From Eubacterium sp. (lineage in GTDB: Bacteria; Bacillota; Clostridia; Lachnospirales; Lachnospiraceae): a stretch of DNA of 64,000 nucleotides. Below, in pieces: positions 53,979-63,096 of this stretch. The notes under the pieces are model-generated. The model made no database searches. It was not told the DNA's origin and was given only the letters and a program-made list of their open reading frames with translations. The stretch covers positions 1 to 64,000 of the forward strand of contig JAIKXQ010000038.1 of NCBI GenBank assembly GCA_024684035.1, given 5' to 3'. A program made the translations under genes and the position numbers. Numbering within the stretch: the stretch's first letter is position 1; every line of letters begins with the position of its first letter.

Positions 53979-54014
53979 AAAAAGGATCGCAGGCAACGCC
54001 CGCGATCCTTTTTT
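53979..54014. terminator. hprK terminator, bidirectional type
   Basis: AAAAAGGATCGC, loop, GCGATCCTTTTTT; serves hprK and possibly the convergent acetylation operon. Confidence 0.87.
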
Positions 54015-54040
54015 GACCGTACATTCTTACGGATATGCTT

Positions 54041-55021
54041 TTACTCTTCTTCCTGCTGTTCTTTGCGCTTTCTGGAGAGGTTCTCCTGCACTCTCTTGTA
54101 GAGCTCCTGTGCGGCGTTGTATCCCATCTTTTTCTGACGATGGTTGACCGCAGCCGTCTCTACGATGACCGCCAGGTTACGTCCCGGACGGATCGGAAGT
54201 GAATGACACACTACCTTGTTTCCGAGGAATTCTGTGTGCTCTTCCTCCAGGCCGAGCCTGTCGTACACCTTATCCTTGTCCCACTCTTCAAGCTTGATGA
54301 CCAGATCGATGGAGTGGGTGTTCTCTACACTCTCGACACCGAACAGGGTCTTTACATCAATGATTCCGATTCCCCGAAGCTCGATGAAATGTCTCGTGAT
54401 ATCCGGTGATGTACCTACCAGCGTTACGTCGCTGACTCTGCTGATCTGTACCACATCGTCGGTGATCAGACGGTGTCCACGCTTGATCAGCTCCAGCGCC
54501 GCCTCGGATTTACCGATACCACTCTCTCCCATGATCAGGACACCCTCGCCGTATACATCCACAAGTACGCCGTGAATGGAAATGGTCGGTGCCAGCTGTA
54601 CACCCATCCAGCGGATGATCTCTGCGGTGAACGCGGAGGTTGTCTTCTCCGTCACAAAGGTCGGAACTTCGTATTTTCTCGCCAGTTCAAGAAGCACGCC
54701 GCTGGGTTCCATGGACGTTGTAAAAATAACGCAGGGAACTCCGGAGGAAATGAACTCCTCGTAGGCCTTCTTCTTGCTCTCCTCATCCATATGCTGCAGA
54801 TAAGAAAACTCTACAAAACCGATGATCTGTACTCTCTCATGAGCAAAATGCTCGAAATATCCGGTCAGCTGAAGAGCCGGACGGTTGATTTCCGGAACTG
54901 TGATCTTGTTCACGCGGAGGTCGATCTCCGGTGTCAGATTCTTCAGATCCATATCCTTCTCAAGTTTCTCCAGTGCAATATACTTCTGTGTCGTCAAGGT
55001 CTCTGTCTCCTTACTCACCAC
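54041..55021 (-). CDS. hprK: HPr kinase/phosphorylase
   Basis: Phosphorylates HPr on Ser46 for CcpA-dependent catabolite control. Walker A LIMGESGIGKSEAALELI near residue 165, followed by HRLITDDVVQI, and ELRGIGIIDVKTLFG near 220. 326 residues. It closes the ftsH-uvrC-hprK unit, 61 bp after uvrC. Fits the cre-like sites seen at malE and galM. Confidence 0.96.
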   Translation of the reverse strand: MVSKETETLTTQKYIALEKLEKDMDLKNLTPEIDLRVNKITVPEINRPALQLTGYFEHFAHERVQIIGFVEFSYLQHMDEESKKKAYEEFISSGVPCVIFTTSMEPSGVLLELARKYEVPTFVTEKTTSAFTAEIIRWMGVQLAPTISIHGVLVDVYGEGVLIMGESGIGKSEAALELIKRGHRLITDDVVQISRVSDVTLVGTSPDITRHFIELRGIGIIDVKTLFGVESVENTHSIDLVIKLEEWDKDKVYDRLGLEEEHTEFLGNKVVCHSLPIRPGRNLAVIVETAAVNHRQKKMGYNAAQELYKRVQENLSRKRKEQQEEE

Positions 55022-55082
55022 CCGCTCGGCGGTGCCGGTGCAATACTCATCGATTATTCTGCCTTGATTATAGCATCACCTG

Positions 55083-56948
55083 TTATTCTGTGTCACTTTC
55101 TTTTCCTTCCGCATGAAAAAAATCATAGACGCTCCGGGCGGCTCTCTCGTTCATGCTCGGAACCTTTGCCAGTGTCTCCACGTCAGCGTTCCGGATGGAT
55201 GCGAGATCCGGAAACGTGCGAATGAGATCCATCTTCCTGCGCTCTCCGATATTCGGAATATCATCCAGCACGGAGCGCACCTGCTCCTTACTTCGAAGAA
55301 GCCTGTGGTAGGTGATGGCGAAACGGTGTGTCTCATCCTGGATTCTGGTGATCAGATGGAAGCCCTCGGAATCCGTGGGAATGGGGATCTCCACATTGTT
55401 ATAGTAAAGCCCCCTGGTTCTGTGCCTGTCATCCTTAACCATGCCGGCCACCGGCACATGTATTCCCAGTTTGTCCAGAACCTCCAGGGCTATATTCACC
55501 TGTCCCCGGCCTCCGTCCATGAGGAGGAGATCCGGCAGTTTCTCGAAACCTGCATCTGCCTTGAGTCCCCTCTTAAACCGCCTGGTGAGTACTTCTTCCA
55601 TGCTGGCGTAATCGTTGGGTCCCTCCACAGTCTTGATCCGGAACTTCCGGTAGTCTGCCTTCTTTGGACGACCGCCCTCATAGACAACCATGGAGCCCAC
55701 GGACTGATATCCGCTGATATTCGAGATATCGTAAGACTCGATCCTGCCCGGTGCCTCCATGCCCAGCCATTCTCCGATCTCTCCGATGGCACCAACGGTT
55801 TTCGCCACGTCCTTCTTGATTCTCTCCCTGTCCTGAGTCAGAATAATCGACGCGTTTCTTCTCGCCAGTTCCACCAGTTTTTCTTTCGATCCTCTCTGGG
55901 GCACCCGGATGTGTACTTTGGAATTCTTGTCATTCTTTTTTTCCGTGAGCCAGGCCTCCAGCACGTCCGTGTCACGGATGGGATCCGAGAGCATCAGCTC
56001 GTGTGGAATGAAGGGAGTTCCGGAATAGAACTGCTGGATAAAACTCTGCATCACGGAGCTTCTGTCCTCATCATCACCGACTTTGAGATAGAAGTGGTCA
56101 CGACCGATGAGCCTTCCGTCGCGGACAAAGAAGACCTGTACGATGGCATCTCCACCGTCCTCCGCCAGGGCGAGGATATCCTGATCGTTTCCGCTGCCGT
56201 TGGCCATCTTCTGTCTCTCGCTGACCTTCTTCACACTCCGGATCAGATCCCGGAAGGCCGCCGCCTCCTCGAATTTCAGTTCTTCGGAGGCTTCCAGCAT
56301 TTTTTCCTCCAGATCCCGGAGCACCTTCTCTGTCTTTCCATTCAGAAAACGGATGGCCTCGTCGATCTGCGAGCGGTACTCCTCCTGAGAGATCCAGCCC
56401 TGACAGGGAGCCTTGCACTGATGGATATGATAGTACAGACAGGGCCGGTCTTTGCCGATATCCTCCGGAAGCCTCCGGGTACATGACCGGAGATGATACA
56501 GCTTCCGGACAAGTTCAATGGTTTCCTTCGCTGCTGTGGCGTCCGGATAAGGTCCGAAGTACTGTGCCTTGTCCTTCTTCATTCTGTGCTGATAATTCAC
56601 CCTCGGAAACGCCTCCAGGGTGGTCACCTGAATGAAGGGATAGGACTTGTCGTCCATCAGCATGGTGTTGTATTTGGGCCGGTACTCCTTGATGAGATTG
56701 CACTCGAGAACCAGCGCCTCTACCTCGGAATCCGTGACGATATATTCGAACCGGGTCACCTGCGGAACCATGGAGTAGATCTTCAGCCTCTTGTTTTTGC
56801 TGTTGGAAAAATACTGCCGCACCCGGTTCCTGAGCCGGACAGCCTTGCCCACATACATAACCTCGTCCTTGAGGCCGTGCATAATGTAAACCCCGGGCTT
56901 CTGGGGTAGTTTCTTCAGTTCTTCTTCAATATCAAATGCCATCTGCAC
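55083..56948 (-). CDS. uvrC: Excinuclease ABC subunit C
   Basis: Makes both incisions in nucleotide excision repair. GIY-YIG domain (LPQKPGVYIMHGLKDEVMYVGKA, split residues 14-36), UvrB-binding segment near 205-235, RNase H-like domain with SYDISNISGYQSVGSMVVYEGG near 380, and a helix-hairpin-helix end (DIPNIGERRKMDLIRTF). 621 residues. GTG (56948) and ATG (56942) are both possible starts; AGAGG favours the GTG. Confidence 0.96.
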   Translation of the reverse strand: MQMAFDIEEELKKLPQKPGVYIMHGLKDEVMYVGKAVRLRNRVRQYFSNSKNKRLKIYSMVPQVTRFEYIVTDSEVEALVLECNLIKEYRPKYNTMLMDDKSYPFIQVTTLEAFPRVNYQHRMKKDKAQYFGPYPDATAAKETIELVRKLYHLRSCTRRLPEDIGKDRPCLYYHIHQCKAPCQGWISQEEYRSQIDEAIRFLNGKTEKVLRDLEEKMLEASEELKFEEAAAFRDLIRSVKKVSERQKMANGSGNDQDILALAEDGGDAIVQVFFVRDGRLIGRDHFYLKVGDDEDRSSVMQSFIQQFYSGTPFIPHELMLSDPIRDTDVLEAWLTEKKNDKNSKVHIRVPQRGSKEKLVELARRNASIILTQDRERIKKDVAKTVGAIGEIGEWLGMEAPGRIESYDISNISGYQSVGSMVVYEGGRPKKADYRKFRIKTVEGPNDYASMEEVLTRRFKRGLKADAGFEKLPDLLLMDGGRGQVNIALEVLDKLGIHVPVAGMVKDDRHRTRGLYYNNVEIPIPTDSEGFHLITRIQDETHRFAITYHRLLRSKEQVRSVLDDIPNIGERRKMDLIRTFPDLASIRNADVETLAKVPSMNERAARSVYDFFHAEGKESDTE

Positions 56949-56975
56949 GTTTCCTCTCGTCAGTCACTTGCCGAC

Positions 56976-58829
56976 TCAGCGCTCATCGATCACCGCCTGC
57001 ATGATCTCCATAAATTCTTTACCTGTGATTGTCTCCTGTAGAATCAGGTGTGCAGCAATCTTTTCCAGTACATCCCGATTGTCAGCAATCATAATCTTCG
57101 CCTTGTCATAGGCATCCGACAGCATTTTCATGATCTCACGGTCGATCTCTGCCGCAGTCTCCTCTCCGCAGTCCAGATAAGACTTTCCACCCAGGTACTT
57201 GTCCTCCTGATGAGCCATGCTCATGAGACCGAATTTGTCCGACATGCCGTATTCCGTGATCATGGACCGGCAGATCTGCGTCGCCTTCTCGATGTCGTTG
57301 GACGCACCTGTGGTCACGTCGCCGAACACCAGCTCCTCCGCCGCACGTCCTCCAAGCAGTCCGATCACCATCTCCTCCAGTTCTTTTCTGGAATTGAGAT
57401 ACTTCTCTTCCTCCGGAACCTGCATCACATAGCCGAGAGCTCCCATGGTTCTCGGAATGATCGTAATCTTCTTCACCGGCTCCGTGTGCTTCATCATTGC
57501 GTTTACCAGAGCATGTCCTACTTCATGGTAGGCAACAATTTTTCGCTCTTCCTGAGAAAGGATTCTCTCTTTCTTCTCCTGTCCCACCAGAACCACCTCA
57601 ACAGCTTCCTGCAGATCCTTCTGGGATACAGCCTTTCGTCCGTTTTTTACCGCCAGAATCGCCGCCTCGTTCACCATATTGGCCAGCTCGGAACCGGAGG
57701 CTCCGGAGGTCGCAAGAGCGATCTCATTGAGATCCACGGTGTCATCCAGAAGCACATCTCCCGCGTGAACCTTCAGGATATTCGTACGACCTTTGAGGTC
57801 CGGCCGCTCCACGATGATACGGCGGTCAAACCGTCCGGGGCGGAGCAGTGCCGGATCCAGAACTTCCGGACGGTTGGTGGCTCCGATCACCAGAAGTCCC
57901 TTCGCACTGTCAAAACCGTCCATCTCCGCCAGCAGCTGATTCAAAGTCTGTTCCCGCTCGTCATTTCCCCCGTAGCGGGAGTCTCTGGTCTTTCCGATGG
58001 CGTCGATCTCATCGATAAAAATAATGCAGGGTGCCTGTTTTTTCGCCTCTTCAAAAAGATCCCGGACTCTGGATGCGCCGACGCCCACAAACATCTCCAC
58101 AAATTCCGAACCGGAAAGGGAGAAAAAGGGCACATGCGCCTCGCCGGCCACTGCCTTTGCAAGTAGGGTCTTTCCCGTTCCGGGTGGTCCCACGAGAAGG
58201 GCTCCCTTCGGCAGTTTCGCTCCGATGGTGGTATATTTCTCCGGGGTGTGCAGAAAGTCCACTACTTCCTTCAGGGAATCTTTTGCCTCCTCTTCACCGG
58301 CCACATCGGCAAAGGTGATCCCCGTTTCTTTCTGCACATAGGTCTTTGCTCGGTTCTTGCCGACGCCCAGAGGGCCTCCGCCTTTGCCCATCATTTTCAT
58401 TATCATGATCATTCCGATAAACAGAACAATCAGAGGAAGAACGATACTGATGACCACAGACAGAATCTCTGATCCGATGCCCGCAGGGCTCTTGGAATAC
58501 TCGATGCCCTTGCCTTTGAGCAACTCATTCAGTCCGTTTTCATCTCCAACCATCGTGACGGTGTAGGTTTTGTTTCTGTCTTTTTTCGTCGTGACAAGCA
58601 GTTTTCCTTCTTGAACCTTGACGGACTTCACTTCTTTTTTCTCCACCATGGAGACGAACTTGTTATATGTCCACTCGGGATTCTCAAAATGTTTTTTCAC
58701 CTTCCCGATGCCTGCCACAAGGATGCAGACGACAAGCAGGCACATGAGAACCACAAACAGCGGCTGTCTGTTATCTCCCGGTTTTCCACCGTTTCCGTTA
58801 TCTATCTGATTCTGATTTTTCCGCTCCAT
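56976..58829 (-). CDS. ftsH: ATP-dependent zinc metalloprotease FtsH
   Basis: Membrane AAA+ protease. Two membrane segments (about 24-44 and 125-147), Walker [20 protein letters not shown] near 213, FIDEIDAIG (Walker B), second-region-of-homology arginines near 320 and the zinc site [11 protein letters not shown] near 430. 617 residues. 27 bp before uvrC. GAGGAG precedes the ATG. Confidence 0.97.
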   Translation of the reverse strand: MERKNQNQIDNGNGGKPGDNRQPLFVVLMCLLVVCILVAGIGKVKKHFENPEWTYNKFVSMVEKKEVKSVKVQEGKLLVTTKKDRNKTYTVTMVGDENGLNELLKGKGIEYSKSPAGIGSEILSVVISIVLPLIVLFIGMIMIMKMMGKGGGPLGVGKNRAKTYVQKETGITFADVAGEEEAKDSLKEVVDFLHTPEKYTTIGAKLPKGALLVGPPGTGKTLLAKAVAGEAHVPFFSLSGSEFVEMFVGVGASRVRDLFEEAKKQAPCIIFIDEIDAIGKTRDSRYGGNDEREQTLNQLLAEMDGFDSAKGLLVIGATNRPEVLDPALLRPGRFDRRIIVERPDLKGRTNILKVHAGDVLLDDTVDLNEIALATSGASGSELANMVNEAAILAVKNGRKAVSQKDLQEAVEVVLVGQEKKERILSQEERKIVAYHEVGHALVNAMMKHTEPVKKITIIPRTMGALGYVMQVPEEEKYLNSRKELEEMVIGLLGGRAAEELVFGDVTTGASNDIEKATQICRSMITEYGMSDKFGLMSMAHQEDKYLGGKSYLDCGEETAAEIDREIMKMLSDAYDKAKIMIADNRDVLEKIAAHLILQETITGKEFMEIMQAVIDER

Positions 58830-58971
58830 AACAACTCCTCAACTTTTGAGTATATATCAGCAACAACAGCTGCGCGGCATTACGCAGCAGGGGGAACAGC
58901 ATCTCTTAATGTCTATACTTTACCGCCTTTGTCCGCTCCGCGCAAATTCTCCGACATTAAATTTTAAAAAA

Positions 58972-59090
58972 GAATGTCGCTAGCGACATTCTCGCGCCGA
59001 GCGCGGATGCAACGCATCTACATATCGCGCGAGTGCGCATCCTGCGGAGCGTTTTGTCTCATAGGGAATGCGAAGCAATTTCCTATGAGA
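58972..59090. repeat. Family A structured repeat, full copy
   Basis: GAATGTCGC-TA-GCGACATTC (58972-58991), the same core as at 28308, and the end hairpin TCTCATAGG...CCTATGAGA (59057-59090) around GCGAAGC. It lies between divergent ftsH and the small membrane gene; the remaining 454-base gap shows no gene. Confidence 0.9.
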
Positions 59091-59283
59091 GTATAAAGAG
59101 CCGACGGCCTTCCTTGACTCCCCCGACTGTCACCTGTAATCTCTTTCCCTTCCGGAAAACCTGTGATACACTTTCTATGTAATTTACAACGAAGTTATCC
59201 ACATCCGGCGACATTTTTTTGTGGAAAGCCGTAGTCCGAGCTTTCGCCATGCTTATACACTAATAAAAGGAAGGTACCCCACT

Positions 59284-59565
59284 ATGAGTGAAAACAAAAA
59301 CAAATGGACTGCCAAAAGAATCGCTGCTCTTGCAGGCATCGTCCTTCTTCTTGGTATGTATGCATCTACGCTGATCTTTGCGCTGATGGGCGGTCCCAAC
59401 GCCCAGGCTCTTCTCATGGGCTCTATTTACTGCACCATTGCCGTTCCGATCCTTCTATACGGAATGTCCCTTGTAGCAAAAAGCCTCAAGGGAAAGGGTG
59501 TCCGCGAGGAGGATGAGGATCCCAAAACAGACGCCTCTTCCGACCGCGAATCCGGTTCCCGCTGA
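59284..59565 (+). CDS. Small two-helix membrane protein, unknown
   Basis: 93 residues from ATG 59284 (MSENKNKWTAKRIAA) with GGAAGG upstream; an in-frame upstream start is rejected because it lacks a ribosome site. Two hydrophobic segments (about 12-32 and 42-62), then a charged tail (KGKGVREEDEDPKTD). Found widely as a small hypothetical in Lachnospiraceae-type genomes, to my recollection; no function can be given. Confidence 0.72.
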   Translation: MSENKNKWTAKRIAALAGIVLLLGMYASTLIFALMGGPNAQALLMGSIYCTIAVPILLYGMSLVAKSLKGKGVREEDEDPKTDASSDRESGSR

Positions 59566-59595
59566 TCGCAGCAATTCGCTTTCATATATTACCCA

Positions 59596-59654
59596 CAGGC
59601 TGCCGCGCGACGCCTCTTCTCAGAGATCCGTTCCCGCAGCAGCCTGTTTTTTCT
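59596..59654 (+). terminator. Terminator between convergent small gene and fruK
   Basis: AGGCTGCCGC...GCAGCAGCCT with a long loop, then GTTTTTTC on the plus strand. Confidence 0.7.
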
Positions 59655-59667
59655 CTATCATTTTCAC

Positions 59668-60606
59668 TTACCGAATCTTCTCGATCACAATGTCGCCGGC
59701 GATCTTTTCCATATCTTCCATCCGGAAAAAACCTGTCCGGTCTGTCATCGCAGCAGCCGATGAAATGGCGCTTGCAAGCTTCAGACACTCCGGCATGGAC
59801 AGTCCTCTGGCAATTCCCACCGTAAAACCTCCGATCATGGAATCTCCGCAGCCAACCGTGTTCACTGCTTCCACTTGCGGAACCTGCGCCCGAAAGACAC
59901 CTTCCTGACAGCTCATCAGGGAACCGGATGCTCCAAGAGAAATTACCACCACCGGTATCCCCATTTCATGAAGTTCATCCGCCGCACCGTAGATCTCTTC
60001 CCGGTTTCCGGGATTGAGCTTTTTCCCCACCAGCTGACCGATTTCGTCTATGTTCGGTTTGATCATAAACGGTCTGTAATGGATCCCCTCCCGGAGTGCC
60101 TCACCACTGGTATCAAGAATCACTTTTTTTCCGGTTTTTTCGCCAATCTCAAGCATTCTCCGGTACAGCTCCGGACTGCACCCCTTCGGCAGACTTCCGG
60201 AAACAGCCGCGATATCAGCCTCTCCGATCCGCTCCTCGAACTTTGCAATCAACGCATCCACCTTTGATTCAGAAACCGCGAAGCCGGGTTCCAGTACTTC
60301 TGTCTGAACTTTACGATCGTCATCCCAGATATTGACACAGGATCTGGTCTCGCCGTCACACCATACAAAGTCATCTTTCACTCCCTCAGCCTTGATCGTC
60401 TCCTGAATAAACTCACCGGAGTGGCCGCCGAGAAAACCGGTGGCCAACACCTCTTCCCCCGCTATGTGAGCGACACGTGCCACATTCAGTCCTTTTCCGC
60501 CTGCAGACATCTCTACGCTCTGCACGCGATTGACCTCCCCGACCTGAAGTCCCCTGACGATGTATCGCTTGTCTATTGCCGCATTGGCAGTCACTGTCAG
60601 AATCAT
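59668..60606 (-). CDS. fruK: 1-phosphofructokinase (PfkB family)
   Basis: Converts fructose 1-phosphate to fructose 1,6-bisphosphate. MILTVTANAAIDKRYIV start, GGKGLNVARVAHIAG near residue 36, and the anion hole/catalytic VNTVGCGDSMIGGFTVG near 245. 312 residues from ATG 60606, preceded by GGAGAGGAG. No fructose PTS gene is adjacent, so 1-phosphofructokinase is the best call but tagatose-6-phosphate kinase (LacC) is possible. Confidence 0.87.
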   Translation of the reverse strand: MILTVTANAAIDKRYIVRGLQVGEVNRVQSVEMSAGGKGLNVARVAHIAGEEVLATGFLGGHSGEFIQETIKAEGVKDDFVWCDGETRSCVNIWDDDRKVQTEVLEPGFAVSESKVDALIAKFEERIGEADIAAVSGSLPKGCSPELYRRMLEIGEKTGKKVILDTSGEALREGIHYRPFMIKPNIDEIGQLVGKKLNPGNREEIYGAADELHEMGIPVVVISLGASGSLMSCQEGVFRAQVPQVEAVNTVGCGDSMIGGFTVGIARGLSMPECLKLASAISSAAAMTDRTGFFRMEDMEKIAGDIVIEKIR

Positions 60607-60625
60607 ATCGTTCTCCTCTCCCAAA

Positions 60626-60657
60626 AACGCCCCGCTCCCCTTTGGGAGCAGGGCGTT
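60626..60657 (-). terminator. Terminator of the surface protein gene
   Basis: AACGCCCTGCTCCC-AAA-GGGGAGCGGGGCGTT on the minus strand (one mismatch), then TTTTT; the fruK ribosome site follows within 10 bases. Confidence 0.88.
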
Positions 60658-60677
60658 TATTTATCCGAGAATCAGCC

Positions 60678-62807
60678 TCATTTTGTTTCTGATTCTTTAT
60701 CCTCTGCAATTTCTTCTTTTTCTTTCACTTCAGCATCCGCTTCTTCCGTAGTGTTCGAAGCTGCGTCTGCCTTCGTGCTCTGCGCTGTTTCAGAAGTTTC
60801 CTCCGGTTCCGTTTTCTCTTCCACGTCCTCCGGAATATCCTCGACCGCTTCCTTGTCGGTACTGCTTTCTTCTGCGCTTTCCTTCAGCTCTTCAGCGGCT
60901 TCCATCGCTGCCTTCTTCTCCTGATTCTTCTTCAGAAGAACAAAGGAACAGAGAAGACAGGACAGTACTCCGAGCATAACCACCCATTCCGAGGTCTTGC
61001 TCTCGTCACCGGTCTTTACCTGTGTCGCCTTTGAATTGGCGCTGGTCGGAGCGGCTGTGGGCGCGACTCCTTCTCCGGTGCTTCCGTCCGGATTCTTTCC
61101 GCGGGACGTACCCTCGTCAACCATGTTGACTTTGTCAGCCTGCTCTCCACCCACGATCAGCTTTCCGCTGCCATCTACGGAAAATTTAATATCCTCCGCG
61201 ATCTTCAGTCCTTCCGGTGCGCTGTTCTCGTGAAGAATGTACTCACCTGACGCAAGATCGATTCTGCGAAGTTTTCCCATTGTGGTCTGCCAGTTGCGAA
61301 GCTCTTTTCCGCTGGGAAGAAGAATGGACAAATCCGCTCCCCCAACAGTCTCGCCGTTGCTGTTGACCTTATAGATGTCAATGGGAACCGTCTGCGCCTT
61401 CTGGAAGATCTCAACTTTATAGTACTGCCGCTCGACATTGTCTTTGTCCCTTGCTGTCACGCGCTTCACATCGTTTCCGCCGACCTTTACGGTACCGTCG
61501 GAGTCCACGGTGAAGGTGACCGCGTCACCGCTGTTGTATCCGTCGGGAACTGTCTTCGCCGCAACCGTGTAGCTTCCCGCAGGAAGATTTATGATTGCGT
61601 GAGCATTATTCTCTATGGTTGTCCAGTTCTCACTCTTGGTGCCCGACATTTCCAGCTTTGTTCCCGGAAGTACTTCCTCCGTGAAGTCGCTGTAGTTGAA
61701 GATGAGCACATTGCCCTTACCCTCACTGTTGGAGGCTCCGGTGAGCTCATCCTTGATGCTTTCCTTTGTGATCTCGTTCTTTTTGCTGCCGGTGCCCTTG
61801 AGAGTCTGCCTTGGCAGCCCATAGTTCAAAAGAACCTTTACCCTTGTGGGCTCTGTCTCGCCCGACACGGCCATGGCAGATGTACCAAGACTCTCCACAA
61901 GGGAATTTCCCACCACACTGTCCATTGTGAACAGGGTTGTGATCCCGGAGGCGATGATGCGGCTCGCTTCATCCTCTGCACAGTCTCCCACGAGAGTGTC
62001 GTCCTGCTCTGCAGCGCGGATCACCTTGCCCGTGCCGCCTTCATCCGGTCCGATCACAATGAGAAAGCCGACATCCTCACGGAACTCGTTCGTTCCGGTC
62101 TCGCCTGCTGCTCCCTGTCCGTTGTCACCGGCCACTTCGTAATATCCTGTAAACTCGCCTTCGGAAGATTTCTCTTCGATCTTCTCAGAAGTGGTGTCCA
62201 GCTTCACCAGATATCTTCCGTAATCCAGCTGATGGAGCTGATCTGCCTTCATGGTGTAGACAGCAGTCTTCGTCTCCTCGTCCCAGGTCATGGTGTTGAA
62301 ACGGTCAGAGTCCTTTACAAAGAGTTCTGCCACCGTATATTTCTGATCGTAGGCCGCCCTCTGTTCCGGCGTCACCGCCTGTGAAGCTTCTTCCTCCACG
62401 TATTTCTCGATGACAAAACGGAAATCCCTGGCCATAGCCTCCGCCTCATTCTCAAGTCCGGACACGGAAAGACTGATCTCCAGTCCCTCTGTCACGCCGT
62501 CCTGCTCCGGAGGATTGGCTGTGCTCATACCGGTATTCTTGCCGGGAACGTCTTCCTCTGTATCCTGCGTCTCGTCATCTTTTTCACTGTCGTTGCCGCT
62601 TTCAGGCGATTGATTCCCGCCTTCCAGGACGATCTCCGAGCTGTTTATATCCTGACCTTCGGTCTGAGAATCATCTGACTGACCTGCTGAGGAGGATGAA
62701 GAAGATGTCTGGCTGACAGATTCTTCTGCCATTACCGATCCACAGCACAGACCGAGGATCAGCGTCACAGTGATCAATATCGTGAATAATTGACGTATTT
62801 TTTTCAT
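60678..62807 (-). CDS. Pilin/SpaA-like cell-surface protein with acidic tail
   Basis: 709 residues from ATG 62807 (MKKIRQLFTILITVTL), signal peptide cut near VMAEE. A Ser/Glu-rich linker to about 110 leads to a pilin-like domain (FRFVIEKYVEEEAS) and two prealbumin-like SpaA/Cna-B domains (LPAGSYTVAAKTVPDGY near 440; LASGEYILHENSAPEGL near 565). Then QVKTGDES, a membrane segment (WVVMLGVLSCLLCSFVLL) and, unusually, about 85 mostly acidic residues. No sortase or pilus partner gene is adjacent. Confidence 0.85.
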   Translation of the reverse strand: MKKIRQLFTILITVTLILGLCCGSVMAEESVSQTSSSSSSAGQSDDSQTEGQDINSSEIVLEGGNQSPESGNDSEKDDETQDTEEDVPGKNTGMSTANPPEQDGVTEGLEISLSVSGLENEAEAMARDFRFVIEKYVEEEASQAVTPEQRAAYDQKYTVAELFVKDSDRFNTMTWDEETKTAVYTMKADQLHQLDYGRYLVKLDTTSEKIEEKSSEGEFTGYYEVAGDNGQGAAGETGTNEFREDVGFLIVIGPDEGGTGKVIRAAEQDDTLVGDCAEDEASRIIASGITTLFTMDSVVGNSLVESLGTSAMAVSGETEPTRVKVLLNYGLPRQTLKGTGSKKNEITKESIKDELTGASNSEGKGNVLIFNYSDFTEEVLPGTKLEMSGTKSENWTTIENNAHAIINLPAGSYTVAAKTVPDGYNSGDAVTFTVDSDGTVKVGGNDVKRVTARDKDNVERQYYKVEIFQKAQTVPIDIYKVNSNGETVGGADLSILLPSGKELRNWQTTMGKLRRIDLASGEYILHENSAPEGLKIAEDIKFSVDGSGKLIVGGEQADKVNMVDEGTSRGKNPDGSTGEGVAPTAAPTSANSKATQVKTGDESKTSEWVVMLGVLSCLLCSFVLLKKNQEKKAAMEAAEELKESAEESSTDKEAVEDIPEDVEEKTEPEETSETAQSTKADAASNTTEEADAEVKEKEEIAEDKESETK

Positions 62808-62867
62808 ATTATATTGTATTTCCCCCATAAATACTCTTGTGCAAAACAAGGCATTATTTCACGAAAT

Positions 62868-62896
62868 ATTTTAACACAACCGACAACTCCGCACAA
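62868..62896 (-). promoter_or_regulatory. Promoter of the surface protein gene
   Basis: TTGTGC (62896-62891), 17-base spacer, TAAAAT (62873-62868). Confidence 0.65.
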
Positions 62897-62956
62897 GTTT
62901 CGGCGCGTTGTTTCACAATTCTGACACAGAATATATTCCGCAAGAGGAAAATCCCC

Positions 62957-63008
62957 CTCGGAGCGTTTTGTCTCATGGGAAATTCGGAGGAATTTCCTAT
63001 GAGATAAA
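62957..63008. repeat. Family A repeat, terminal hairpin variant
   Basis: CGGAGCGTTTTGTCTCAT then GGGAAATTC-GGAG-GAATTTCC and TATGAGATAAAA: the same outer stem as the other copies, with a changed inner stem and loop that still pair. Confidence 0.75.
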
Positions 63009-63058
63009 AAAGCACGGACACCGGTCTTCTGTACCAATGCCCGTACTCTGTTGCTTTT
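63005..63058 (-). terminator. Terminator of the chemotaxis-type gene
   Basis: On the minus strand ACGGGCATTGGT...ACCGGTGTCCGT with AAAAGCA/TGCTTTTTT flanks, ending about 39 bases beyond the stop at 63097. Confidence 0.75.
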
Positions 63059-63096
63059 GTCATCTCTCCGAATCGGAGCTCTCTTTACGATTCCAC

